From positions 20,142,001 through 20,206,000 of the forward strand of contig NC_056761.1 of the NCBI RefSeq assembly GCF_018687715.1: a stretch of DNA of 64,000 nucleotides, in the 5' to 3' direction. Numbering within the stretch: the stretch's first letter is position 1; every line of letters starts with the position of its first letter. The notes below the pieces were generated by a model. That model saw only the letters and a list, made by a program, of their open reading frames with translations. It ran no database searches and was not told where the DNA came from. This stretch comes from Carya illinoinensis. Its lineage: Eukaryota > Streptophyta > Magnoliopsida > Fagales > Juglandaceae. A program made the translations under genes and the position numbers. This document shows, in pieces, positions 11,096 to 21,187 of this stretch.

Positions 11096-11680
11096 TGAAA
11101 TAGACTTCATTTCATTCAATGAAACCAAAGTTACAACTATGACTAATCAATCCTGGGAAAAACCCAGATTACCAGCCAAAACTACTCATCTGTTAGGAGC
11201 TCTCCCGCCCATAAATTTCTTTATGACGGACATTATCTAAACTTATATAAACTCTCTCCTGACAACAGTCAATAGAGAAAGCGTTCTGTTTTAAAAAACA
11301 GAACTAAATGACCTCTCTTTCAAAGAAGAGATGTACTAACATGCTCCATCCTCCCAAGGAAGAGAAGTACTACGACCCAATGGAGGAGTGAGACGAACAC
11401 CCACCTTCCTCCAAAGGAGGAGTGGGACTCTACTGCTATGGACATTAAGTCCAATAGCCTATTTCATTTTATTTATAAAATAAAACAAAAACAAAGTACC
11501 TAAAAAATACAAAACACATGGCCCAGTCTAAATCAAAACATATGGGCTGAGTCTAAATTCATGGGCCCATTAAACATCAAAACACACAGATCAAGTTTGA
11601 TTACAACTGGGAGCTCTTAGGGTTTCTTCAAAATTTTTATGTTGCTGCCGCCTCCCTCTCCTCAGCAAGGGAGTAGTTAG
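11080..11680 (-). mobile_element. LINE-like 3' fragment or non-autonomous retroposon
   Basis: About 600 bp of non-repetitive sequence splits the TA-rich array. Read on the minus strand it ends with ATTGAATGAAATGAAGTCTA then TTTCAAAAAAATATA, an A-rich tail like those of plant LINE 3' ends. The other end is near 11680. No RT sequence is readable. A duplication cannot be judged because the flanks are TA repeats. It could also be a SINE-like element. Confidence 0.45.
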
Positions 11681-11865
11681 TATATATATAGTAATCTATA
11701 TAGTTAGTATGGTAAACTAAATAGTATATAGTAATCTATATAATGACTGTAGTATATATATAGTAATCTATATAGTTAGTAAAGTAAACTGTATAGTATA
11801 TAGTAATCTATATAATGACTGTGGTATATATATAGTAATGTATAGAAATATATATAGAAATGTCA
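11680..11865. repeat. TA-rich tandem repeat, right part
   Basis: About 2.5 units of the same ~70 bp repeat seen at 10850-11095, for example GTAGTATATATATAGTAATC with ATATAGTTAGTA and TATAATGACTG. Confidence 0.7.
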
Positions 11866-12825
11866 TTTCTATAGCATAATGTAAAATTTAATCAAACTTT
11901 TTCAATAATGGATGCACTGATCCACACAATATACACATGCGATTGCAAAATCCTAAATTCCTATAAATGATGAAAAACAACAATATAGCCACTTATCAAT
12001 CATGCAAAACACAATTTGAATAAATGTTCTAATTTCAACGCCGTAGGAGAACAAAATCCTTCAAATCCAAAAGAAAATAACTAATCTATCATTCAGCATT
12101 GTGAATTTAACATAGATAATGCGTCGTTTCCAGATAATGACACACACACATTCATATATCACATAACTTAGAGATGAGGGTGGCGAGATCATAGAGATAT
12201 GAAAATCGCAGAGAAAACGAAGGGAATAAATTGCAGATATGAAAATCGGAGAGAAAATCACAGATATGAAAATCGTAGGGCATAAATTGCAAATAAAATC
12301 GCAGAGCTACGTACCGAGAGAGGAAGGATGGATCTGGCAAAGCTCTGTCAAGTCGCTAGATTTTTTTAGAGAAGCCACTACAAGAGTAGCAGAGCCACCA
12401 TGAAGACTTCGTTTAATCGCTTATTGAAGAAATGGAGAGATTTTTGGGAGTACATTAGAATCAAAACAAAAAATGAGAGAAGAGGGAGATGAGAGACTCA
12501 GAGAAAATGCATAGAGAAGAGGGAGAGAAGAGCAAGGAAGAGTTACCGTTTGACTTGGCCTGCAAGAAGCCGGGAGAATCCAACCAGTTTACATGAGAGA
12601 AGAGGGTCGAATGAGGGAGAGATAGGGCGATGAGAGGAAGAGATGATGCGAGGGAAGGGGGTCTGGACTTTTAAGAAAAAGAACGAGGGAAATGAATGAG
12701 GGATAGAGAAAGAATGACGTTGCTGAAAAGAATAAAATAATCAGATGAATTGTGAACAGGAGTTCGCCAACAATGGAGAGGACCCCTAATTTATTGTAGC
12801 CCATATGTTGAATTTTTTAGCATTG
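11866..12825. other. Anonymous DNA, no gene recognised
   Basis: No recognisable protein similarity. The minus strand holds several overlapping short open frames over 12050-12800 that are low-complexity purine or pyrimidine-rich and contain repeats of GAAAATCGNAGAGAAAA; I regard them as chance. An AT-rich 3' end and a GA-rich middle are the only features. Confidence 0.5.
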
Positions 12826-12912
12826 GCTAGTCCAATGTGGGTGTTTCTATTCACATATAGTCCAATTATATAATTGCATTGGCATTTGTCTAGTCCATTG
12901 TCAATGCTCTAA
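12826..12912. mobile_element. Possible Harbinger-type MITE end
   Basis: The segment holds CATTGGCTAGTCCAATGTG and, in inverted sense, TAGTCCATTGTCAATGCTCT followed by AA. The reverse complement GAGCATTGACAATGGACTA resembles the termini of plant PIF/Harbinger MITEs (GAGCATTGG-type ends with a TAA duplication). I could not place the opposite terminus with confidence. Confidence 0.3.
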
Positions 12913-13254
12913 CATGTTTGAACATACTTACATGAAACGTTTGAATGTAACATTTTGTGGGTCTTTTGACTCCTAACATTCGAACGTGATTACCTACATG
13001 TTTGGATGTTATCATTTTACGTGCGAATGTTAAGTTATATGTTCGAACGTATTTCAAAATAGATTTAATTTGTTTCCCTTTATATATATATATGTATACT
13101 CATGTTTTTTCTTTCTACAGAATATGACTAATCTTTTGACAACTAGGAAATGGGGAAGGGAAGGAACCCAAGACACTTCTTGTATAGGATGTAGAATGCA
13201 ACATTTCTAAACAAAAAGTGTTTATCAACGAGTTCAACCAACTTCTACACACCG

Positions 13255-13267
13255 AGGGGGGGGGGGG
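13255..13267. repeat. Poly-G run
   Basis: A 12-13 base G run interrupts the decayed coding region below. It is prone to slippage and read error. Confidence 0.8.
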
Positions 13268-13668
13268 ATATACCCATCCATGGTCGGCAAGTTTTGCATG
13301 GAGATGTCATCCATGCTTCACGATGCATCATCTCACACCATAACTATATGCAGTGTTTAGTTTGAAGTTTTTGAGGATGTCATCATCAAGCTACTCGGGG
13401 TTCATCGCGTATCTGAGGCATCAACTACAGTGGATGCTTAGGATGAGGATGCACCAGATGTAGGCACATCTGCATCATCTAGTAGCCTAATCGAGTCTAT
13501 GGCCAAAGATGTAAACCGGTTGGAGGGTAAGGGATTGATCAGCCTCAAGATGACGACTGTGATAAGGATTTCTTCATTCTCACTGGGAGATACTACACAC
13601 TGTTCGATAAGAAGAATACGTTCTCCCAGATGTTGCTATTGACATTTTTCCACATGTTGCATCTAATA

Positions 13669-13676
13669 GTTCTAAC
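13669..13676. repeat. hAT target duplication, left copy
   Basis: GTTCTAAC directly precedes the terminal TAGGGGTG. ATTGTAAC at 19594-19601 is the partner. Six of eight positions agree, as expected for an old hAT insertion with 8-bp duplications. Confidence 0.65.
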
Positions 13677-14455
13677 TAGGGGTGTGATCCGACTCCGACG
13701 GAGTCGAAATAGTGAATTCTGAACTCTGACTTCGACTAGGGTCGGAATTGAAAGTTAACTCCGATTCCGACTCCAACTCCGATTAGGGGTGGGAGTCCGA
13801 CTCCGATCGAAGGTCGGAGTTCGGAACTCCGACTTCCAACCTCCAATCCGACATATTTGGGACCCCATTGGGGCAATTCTGAGCCTAAAATTAAAAATAA
13901 AATAAAATAAAATGAATATAATACATATTATATCGTTCAAAAACTCATATACAATAGTTTGAAATATTGATAATAGTTTAAACAATCCATTTTGAACAGG
14001 CAATAAGGAAAAACATAATGAACTATCCACAAAAATAAAAACATCTTCCAATACATCATGGTTTGTCGTTGGTGATACATGAAATTAAGAGAAAAAGTCA
14101 CAATCAATAAAAGGAAAAAAAATGATTCAGAAAATTAATGAATGCTAAAAATAAAATTTGATTATCATTTCTCACCAATAAAATTTAAAGGGAATTTATC
14201 AACTTATCCACACTCTAAGTCCATGATCCATCAACTACATCCCAACGCCCAATGGTTGTCCCCATCTCAAACTGAGACTATCAATCATCGGCAAGTATGC
14301 TAAGGTTCACAATTATATATTTGAAATCATAAAAAATATAAGGTTAATATATTTATGAAATCATAAAAAAGAATTAAACAAATGAATTGAAATACTCAAA
14401 TAAAGTTACCCGATTCAAGCCTATAGCTCTCAGCATCAAGGCCAATGGTATCTAG

Positions 14456-14863
14456 TCAAATGGGCATATCACTTATCCAATTCTGTGTGCAAACGAGGGC
14501 CTCCACAGTTGACGGTGACAATGAACTTCGATAAGAATCCAATACTTGACCTCCAGTGCTAAATGCCGATTCAGAGGCAACCGTAGTGATAGAAATGGCT
14601 AGCACATCTCGGGCAATACGGGAAAGGATCTGATACTTGGTGCAATTAGCCTTCCACCAAGTTAATAACTGAAATACATTGTTAGGTGCCTCGACATCTT
14701 CCATAAAATATTCAATCTCAGAAGTACACTGCATAATATTCCTCGTTGCAACGAGTTGATGATACTGATTCACAATATTGTAACCTCGACGACGTGGATG
14801 TAATGAGCCATTTGAACTACAGTCATCGGAGAAAGGTGTCAGAATCGAGTGTGAGGTGCCCAC
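14456..14863 (-). pseudogene. hAT transposase, C-terminal dimerisation domain
   Basis: The frame holds the hAT C-terminal region: LLTWWKANCTKYQILSRIAR, DVLAISITTVASESAFSTGG and SSLSPSTVEALVCTQNWI. WW..N...P.L...ARDxLAI and SExxFSxGGxxL are hallmark motifs of this domain, which dimerises the transposase and carries the catalytic Glu region. In this copy the block is open, ending at 14456, but it is separated from the core (15214-15711) by broken sequence. It belongs to the RICESLEEPER/DAYSLEEPER-like group by similarity. Confidence 0.88.
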
Positions 14864-15213
14864 TGAGGATGAAGGTTGACCACTATTGTTGTAGTGGGAA
14901 TATAAGTCATCAAGATCCCTTTTTAGCTATGTAATAAACCATGCAACCTTCATTGCCCCCATTGTAGAATTTGCCCAAAATCCTATCAAGGCCAACTTAT
15001 ATCAGGGGTCAAGGATCATAACCACAAAAAGTAATATATTTATTTTCTCAACATCCCCCCAATATTGATCATATTTGGCCTGCATCCTCATAGCCATACC
15101 AGATAATAGTCCACTAGGATTAGTACAACCTTCTTGCAAGTGGTAGTGAAGCTCTGAGAGCTCGATGAAGAATAAGTTTGCAGTCGTATATGCGGATCCA
15201 GATATCTATATAG

Positions 15214-15711
15214 TCATTTCATAAAAAACTTGCAATGTATGTCGAGTTCCATCCGCTCGAATGCTCTTTGGTACTTTTGTGTCACATCCAACATAATGTA
15301 TGTCGAGTTCCATCGAGTCGGAACATCCAAGCACAATGTCTTAGAACATGAAATCCCCAACTGGCTTGCTATTGCCTTGAACTTGGATAGCCTTTGAGGA
15401 GAAGCCCTCACATATTGCACAATATTGCGGACTCTGGTAATAGAATCGTCAACCTCTTTTATGACAATCAAGTTGAGGATATGAGCACAACATCGAACAT
15501 GAAAAAACTTGTGGTTGAGAATGACATTAGCTTTCACACTCGTATTCCTCTTGAACCATTCAGTTGTAGTGTCATTGGCACTAGCATTGTCAACTGCAAT
15601 ACATAGAGCCTTTTGAATTCCCCAATCCTTTAAACAATCATCCATCAATGCCCCAATTGATGCTCCCTTATTATCAATAATTTCTTTGAACCCAATAATA
15701 TGTTTTCTCAA
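15214..15711 (-). pseudogene. hAT transposase catalytic core
   Basis: An open stretch of 165 codons with CIAVDNASANDTTTEWF (the DNAxxND motif with the second catalytic Asp), HVRCCAHILNLIVIKEV (CxxH insertion-domain motif) and LDVPTRWNSTYIML. Just upstream on the minus strand (15720-15830) the first Asp motif is readable as VSFMTDT followed by a TAA where the family has Trp. The protein would cut and join transposon ends. Stops and frame breaks make this copy inactive. Confidence 0.9.
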
Positions 15712-16163
15712 ATTCCACTCATTGTCGATGTAGTGTGCTGCAATATATATGTAGGAAATGTTCTGTATGAAAGTTTATGTGTCAGTCATAAATGACACTC
15801 TCTGGCTAGTGGTAGTAAACATCTTCTTCATCTCTACCTTCTCTTTTGCATGCCACTTCATATAATTCTGCATCACCATATACCGTGATGGCAATGGAAA
15901 TCGTGGCCCAATAGTCTTGAATAATTTTGGAAGCCTCTTTTCTCAACTATGGTAAAAGGCATCTCATCTTCAATTATCATCTCTAGAAGCATATCCCTCA
16001 CCAATTTTTCACTGTATTGAGAGATGACCATTTTCTTAATCTGAGTACCATCAATGGTCGTAGGAGTTTCATAACTGAACTTGGTCTGATCAGTGGCCGC
16101 CTCCCCCTTTGCTATTTTATACCACTAGTAACCATTAAGATGGGCTATCAAGACAGAGGTGCT

Positions 16164-16499
16164 TTACTTCTTTGAATAACATCCATAGAGTTGCCCACAG
16201 TGGTGGCATCTCGCCTGTGGGTTCTCATGATTATCAAGAATCTTGGTGAAATGCTCCCATGTCCAAGACCAGCTTTTTCTAATAGTTCGTGGCTGAGATG
16301 GCGTTGCAGATAGAGGTGGTAGATCCCTAATATGCATCTCCTCATCCTCATTAAACTCATCCTCATCTTCTATGTCTATTGGGAGTGAGAATCGACTACT
16401 TGTATAAGAAGTAGCTGCTCTAGAAGTGGGTTTAGAACTCGGTGATGAAATTGTGGCATTTGGATTCCTTTCCAAACTTCCACTAGGTGAAGCATTCAT
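16164..16499 (-). pseudogene. hAT transposase N-terminus with BED zinc finger
   Basis: The likely start is MNASPSGSLERNP at 16499. An acidic linker (DIEDEDEFNEDEEMH) precedes a BED finger: SWTWEHFTKILDNHENPQAR, then CHHCG and a broken remainder. The BED domain binds the transposon ends. The frame stops after YGCYSKK, before the last zinc ligands, so the finger is incomplete in this frame. Confidence 0.82.
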
Positions 16500-16597
16500 A
16501 TCTATCAAAAATAACATAAATTAGTTTGGAGGCTGCTGCCTTAAATGAGCTCACATGCAAGCTGCTTGGCATTTTCCTACCTTTCATTCTTATCCAT

Positions 16598-16722
16598 CCA
16601 TCTAGTACTTAGATATATATATATATACATATATATATCCATCCATCCAGTACTTAGATATATATATATACATATATATATCCATCCATCCAGTACTTAG
16701 ATATATATATATAATTTTCAAG
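16598..16722. repeat. Three-unit tandem repeat with TA runs
   Basis: Three units of about 48-50 bp, each CCATCCATCCAGTACTTAGA followed by an (AT)n and CATATATAT run. It lies just upstream of the hAT transposase start on the minus strand. Confidence 0.8.
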
Positions 16723-19593
16723 TAGAATATATATATATGCATTGAGTACGTACCAATCCTTATAATATTTATTTTTAATTTAATATTATCTTGAATATTG
16801 TATGAATGGTAATAAAATAAAATAAATACTGAAACATCCACTATATCTATCTTTTTTAAAGATTGAGTAAAAATGAAGGGGCACGAAGAACATTGTAGCT
16901 AAATCCAAATTACTTCTACGAAAGGCAAGAATAAAGAAAGACTGGTCGGAAGCCAATTCAAATGCAACCAAAAGCTAAATAGTGCATAACCATCCCAACA
17001 ATTGTAAATGGTCAGTAGTGATGCCACAGGGATGAATATACTGCTGCAAAGTATTTTTTTTCAAAGTTGTCAATTTTACACTAGTTGATTTCGGAACCAA
17101 CTCTTGTCCACATATTTGCTAGAGGTTCAAGAAATGCCTCTTCATACTTCTGGTCAGTTTGGCAATAAATGACTTGGTTATTGGTGAAATTGTCTTCTCA
17201 AACTCCAAAAGATGAAAAACAATTCATCCCACTTTAATTTGCTTCAATTATCATGAATGATGAGAAAAGACATTAGACTTCAATAATATACAGATAGCAG
17301 TTCAGATACTTTAAAGGATTACCTTTAAAGTATCCCATCTTAATCCTTCCACTACAGTTTATTTTCCACTAAGGGTTGAAGGCATTATTATATACCAAAA
17401 TACAGAAAAGTACAACAGGGTAATGGTATTGAGAAGCTATATAAAGTTGATACAGTTCCAACCTTCACCTTACATGAAGGGAGCAGCTCTCAGGAATAGA
17501 CAGCCGACACTTGCAGGCTCCAATATTTAAACATCGCATTTAATGTTAATGTTTATGGATCATTTGCTGCTTGAAAAAATAGTATGCTTAACTATGTTTT
17601 GGGTGAATATGGAAGATGCATTGACATTTATGCGTGCAACTCAACTACATAGTCATAATTGATGTTACCATTGTTAAAAATCCCTCTAATATTCTTTCTG
17701 GGACAAGGTGAATCACGCAAGAGGATATCATATATAATTTCAACTTGCATCTGGAATAGGAAACAACTTTAGGCAAGGAAAGCAAGACAGTCAAGTTGGA
17801 GTGGGGGAACTCGACTCACTTATTCCTTCCCACATGTCCCAAAATAATATTAGTTAAGTTTGAATGCTCGTGTGCATCTTTTGCCTTTCTGGTAAAGATG
17901 GTATACTATTTCTTCTTCATTAAGTTCCATCTCAGATCAAGATTCCTAATTCGAAATGCTGAAGTAATAACTTAACAACTAGGTGTATGGTATTAAGAAC
18001 AGTGCTCAAAATTATTAAATGGTTGTTGGATTAATAGGTGTGATCGGCAGGAACGGCTACAATACTGAATTGTGATTTGTTCCTATCTTAAGGAACGTAA
18101 GTTCACTGAATGAGTTAGCAAGGTTGAAATGAAATCTAAAGTAAGCTTGATCAAGATCAAAATGAAGATTTAAATTTTGGAATTCCAGTTATTCTAGGGT
18201 ATGGTGCTGGATGAATGGATAAACTGAGTTTGGATAATGTGAGAAAATGGAGTTGCTTGCTCTACGGTGGGTGCTCAAGTATGAGTTTCCCTTCAGTTTA
18301 GCCTATAGGTTTGAGATATATTATGGGGAAGTTGCCGCCATAATGAAGTGGAAACCCTTAAGGAGTGTTTAATACATATGATTTTCATCATTGCATTTCA
18401 TATATTTTGACTAACATATGTCTCTAGTGGTTTGCAACGTTTTATCAAAGTACTTGTTCCTATTTTTGTACTTCACTGAGCTGTCTCATGTAGTTTTAAT
18501 TTGAGGTTCATTTCCTTGTGTGTGTATACCTTGGCAGGGATTTCATTCTTTGATAGATATTTCAGCTTTTCTCTACAGAAAAATTATTGGTGCTATGTTA
18601 TTTGAGAACTGAATTAGACTGATGGAAGTCTGGTGTTGATCTTCAAACTATAGAAATGAAGGTTTTGTTGGAACATTAGGCTATGTTTGGTTCCTGAAAA
18701 CCAACACCTGCATGAGCTCCAAAGCAGTGAAGTACATGGCGCTTTGTATAATTCAACCAATAATTTATATTCTCATCAACTCTGATAGTTTACAAAATAG
18801 AACTTCCAATGAGTGAACAATTTTGGATAATAAGATAATTACAACCACATCCAAATCTACACAAAAATAAATAGAAAATGATCTAATTGAATATAAAACA
18901 TTATATTGACAAAAAACAAAAGAAATTATAAATGTATAATACCTTCACGTACTTTTGTTGCATTCAGAGAAAACAAAGATGCCAAAGATGATTGAAGTAC
19001 AAAAATCTACCAACTATGAGAATGAATAAGATAAAGAAAATAATAACCCTAAGTTCCTAACAATGATTTTGTATTGAGGAGTGAGGCGTGGGCAGCGCAA
19101 TTGTGATTCTGTGAAGACGGCGATAAGGCAAATGGTGGTGCGTCATAGTTTCGACGGCGGCACAAAGAAGAAATGAAACTGGGGAACAAAGGGAACGACG
19201 ATGAGAAGTGCGAGACTGAGACACTGGGCACTGAGCGAGTGAGCAGCTGAGCAAGGGAAGAACAAATGAAGAAGAAAGGGGCAACGGGGGTTATCTTCAC
19301 ATAGCAAAATGACGTCATTCCTATTTCAAGGAATGTCGTCGTTTAAGTTAAGGGAAAAATAAAAAAACACAGATTCAAAATGATGTCGTTTTGAATTCAT
19401 GTTTTTTAAAAAAAGTCAGAGTCAGAGTCAGATTTTGGAGCCCATATGGGCTCCGAACTCCGACTCCGACTCCATTTTCGGAGTCTTTCCAATTCCGACT
19501 CCCAATTTTGACAACTCTGACTCAATCAGTCGGAGTCAGAATTGGAATAGAGTTCAATCGGAGTCGGAATTTTCAAAAATTTGCGTAGCCCTA

Positions 19594-19601
19594 ATTGTAA
19601 C
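19594..19601. repeat. hAT target duplication, right copy
   Basis: ATTGTAAC after the terminal GCCCTA; compare GTTCTAAC at 13669-13676. Confidence 0.65.
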
Positions 19602-20210
19602 AAACATGGATCCTGTGGCACATAAGGTCACCTTTAGTCGGACTCGCACATAGTTTCTTATACGAGTAGCACATGGAGAGTCCATCAACTTGTCACTGTA
19701 GATATTTGAGAGGATCCTTTACTCGTTGAGTATCATCTCTACTGACAACTACCTTATCGGGTGATCACTACTCAACTATTACTGGAAAAAATGAGGCAAA
19801 AAATGGGAAACAAGTATTGTTGGTGTGCTAAAAGACATGGTAATGCTAACTTGTTGAGAAAGTACGTGTCAAGTAGCTTTGTAGATTGCTTTCTATTAGA
19901 GTTTAACTAGCATGATTAATTGAATAATTAATGAAAGAATTACTTGTCAATGTTTGAAGAAATTGATGTTTTCTTCTCCATTAATGTTGTAAATCTAACT
20001 AAAAGTGACGGTTACTACCATTAGCATTTAGCATTGAAAATTTATATTTGCAGTGTGCAAGCACCGCCAACTCTTTTTAAAAAAGTGAATAAAAATGAGA
20101 CCTATTTGAAAAAATTAATTTTTTAAATGTTGGACCCCACTTTTTTTTCAAAATGAGTGCAGAGCACTTGCATAACTCATGATTATATCTAATATTACTC
20201 TTTAGCATTA

Positions 20211-20567
20211 AGGCCACATTTGAAAGTTGGATTGAATTAAGATCAACTCAGTTCAGTCTAATTTTAAGTTAAGTCTAATATCTAAACACCAAACTCTCAA
20301 ATCACTATATAAACTCATGATCTCAACTCAAAATATCTTTACACGTGGGACCTACACCATTTTTCAACTCAACACATCTTTATATACCGGACCCACAATA
20401 TTTTTTAATTTCTCATAAATACATTTACTCATTTTAATAGTTAAATAGGTCTAAACTCATCTTAGGTGGACCTCACAAAACTCACTCCACCATCTCAACC
20501 CACTACTATTTATAAAGAACTTAATTCTTTTCAACTCAATCAGCTCAAACATCCAAACAAAGTCTAA
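20211..20567. mobile_element. MITE of the GTTTGGATGTT type
   Basis: The left end GGCCACATTTGAAAGTTGGA and the right end ATCCAAACAAAGTC (complement GACTTTGTTTGGATG) are imperfect inverted repeats. The interior is rich in CAACTCA and CATCTCAACCCACTACTA. This is the very common dicot MITE class with GTTTGGA termini. It is about 360 bp, non-coding and mobilised in trans. The superfamily is left open (hAT or Mutator-like) because a clean target duplication is not visible. Confidence 0.6.
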
Positions 20568-20749
20568 TTGTGCAACGTGTGCAGGTGGTATAAGTTGCAT
20601 AAAGAATATTACCATATATACTGCATGCTGCTGTATTATCCATATATCAGTGCGGGGGAACTCTAGTTGGGTTTTGGAGCAGCTGATAATTCTGTCTCTC
20701 TTTCATCGGTCGCAAGAGACTTAATTGGTGGCTTCTCTAGCACGAGTTA
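20568..20749 (+). promoter_or_regulatory. Probable 5' flank/leader of a host gene, cut off by the copia insertion
   Basis: The stretch before the copia element ends GGCTTCTCTAGCACGAGTTA. Joined across the element through the AGTTA duplication it runs directly into AAAAATGGCAAGG. It looks like a pyrimidine-rich plant leader (CTGTCTCTCTTTCATC). ACCATATATACTGC near 20612 could be a TATA box. Promoter and leader roles are inferred from position only. Confidence 0.35.
20745..20749. repeat. Copia target duplication AGTTA, left copy
   Basis: AGTTA directly before the LTR start TGTTGAAG; exact partner at 26133-26137. Confidence 0.92.
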
Positions 20750-21169
20750 TGTTGAAGATCAATGAAGCTGCTGAGGTGGAGAACCAAGAGACACAGTCAT
20801 CATCACCTGCATTACCATTGGATGGCAGGTCAGCAAAGAGAGGAAAAACAATCGTGTAAGGAAATGGGAAAGGAATTATGAGGAATAAAAGTTTCTGTCC
20901 TATATGCAGGCCATGTCCAGACCATGTCCTTTTGTTTGTATTCCATTTTCATTTCTGTAAAAGTAGTGTGTGCAGGGTAGTGGTAGTATGTACATATTGC
21001 AGAATTTTGTAAGCTAGTGACAGTATGTAAGTCTATAAAGAGCAGACCCTCTTGTACAGAAATCGATATATGAATATACAGAAAACAATTCATTTCAGTT
21101 TTTCTCCTTCATCACTCTGATAAGCTCTTGGTGTTTTCTATAAATACATTGGCATTTGCATTTGTTTTA
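20750..21169 (+). repeat. Copia 5' LTR, 420 bp
   Basis: It starts TGTTGAAG and ends GCATTTGTTTTA just before the PBS, so the 3' edge is not the usual CA. A TATA-like CTATAAAGAG lies near 21035, placing transcription start about 25-30 bp later. It differs from the 3' LTR at five sites, including the second base (G here, A at 25714). Confidence 0.93.
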
Positions 21170-21182
21170 TGGTATCAGAGCC
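21170..21182 (+). other. Primer binding site (initiator Met-tRNA)
   Basis: TGGTATCAGAGCC follows the LTR without a spacer and is complementary to the 3' end of initiator Met-tRNA. Confidence 0.92.
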
Positions 21183-21187
21183 AGGTT

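Larger units (their letters stand above)
13677..19593 (-). mobile_element. hAT DNA transposon, 5.9 kb, transposase on minus strand
   Basis: The left end TAGGGGTGTGATCCGACTCC and the right end (complement TAGGGCTACGCAAATTTTTG) share a hAT-type TAGGG start. Both ends are crowded with GACTCCGAC/GTCGGAGTC subterminal motifs (13680-13860 and 19415-19575), the usual transposase-binding arrangement. An imperfect 8-bp duplication flanks the element. The interior encodes a decayed BED zinc finger/hAT transposase on the minus strand (16499-14456). The stretch 16970-19040 has no recognisable gene and 19050-19320 is only a low-complexity open frame. Confidence 0.85.
13520..19880 (+). pseudogene. Relic of a plant-transposon-domain protein, split by a hAT element
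   Basis: The two flanks of the hAT element read on in one sense: 13560-13676 gives DFFILTGRYYTLFDKKNTFS and, after the insertion, 19607-19790 gives MDPVAHKVTFSRTRT, a stop, FLIRVAHGESINLSL, a stop and IFERILYSL. The second part resembles the family annotated in plants as putative plant transposon protein domain (motifs like RTRAQFL, GESIDLP and an IF..I helix). Several stops and the insertion make it a relic. Similarity is from memory of the family and covers only about 100 residues. Confidence 0.45.

Noticed and set aside
12061..12804. Several short minus-strand frames that could look like a small gene cluster
   Set aside because: They overlap one another in different frames, have no recognisable motifs, and sit in GA-rich repetitive DNA.
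16598..16722. A CRISPR-like array of three regular repeats
   Set aside because: Contiguous minisatellite units with TA runs, no unique spacers, in a plant genome.
19049..19318. Two overlapping frames near the right end of the first hAT element, one with a signal-peptide-like start
   Set aside because: Composition is Ser/Leu/Pro-rich in both frames, there is no conserved motif, and the position is within the hAT 5' non-coding region.
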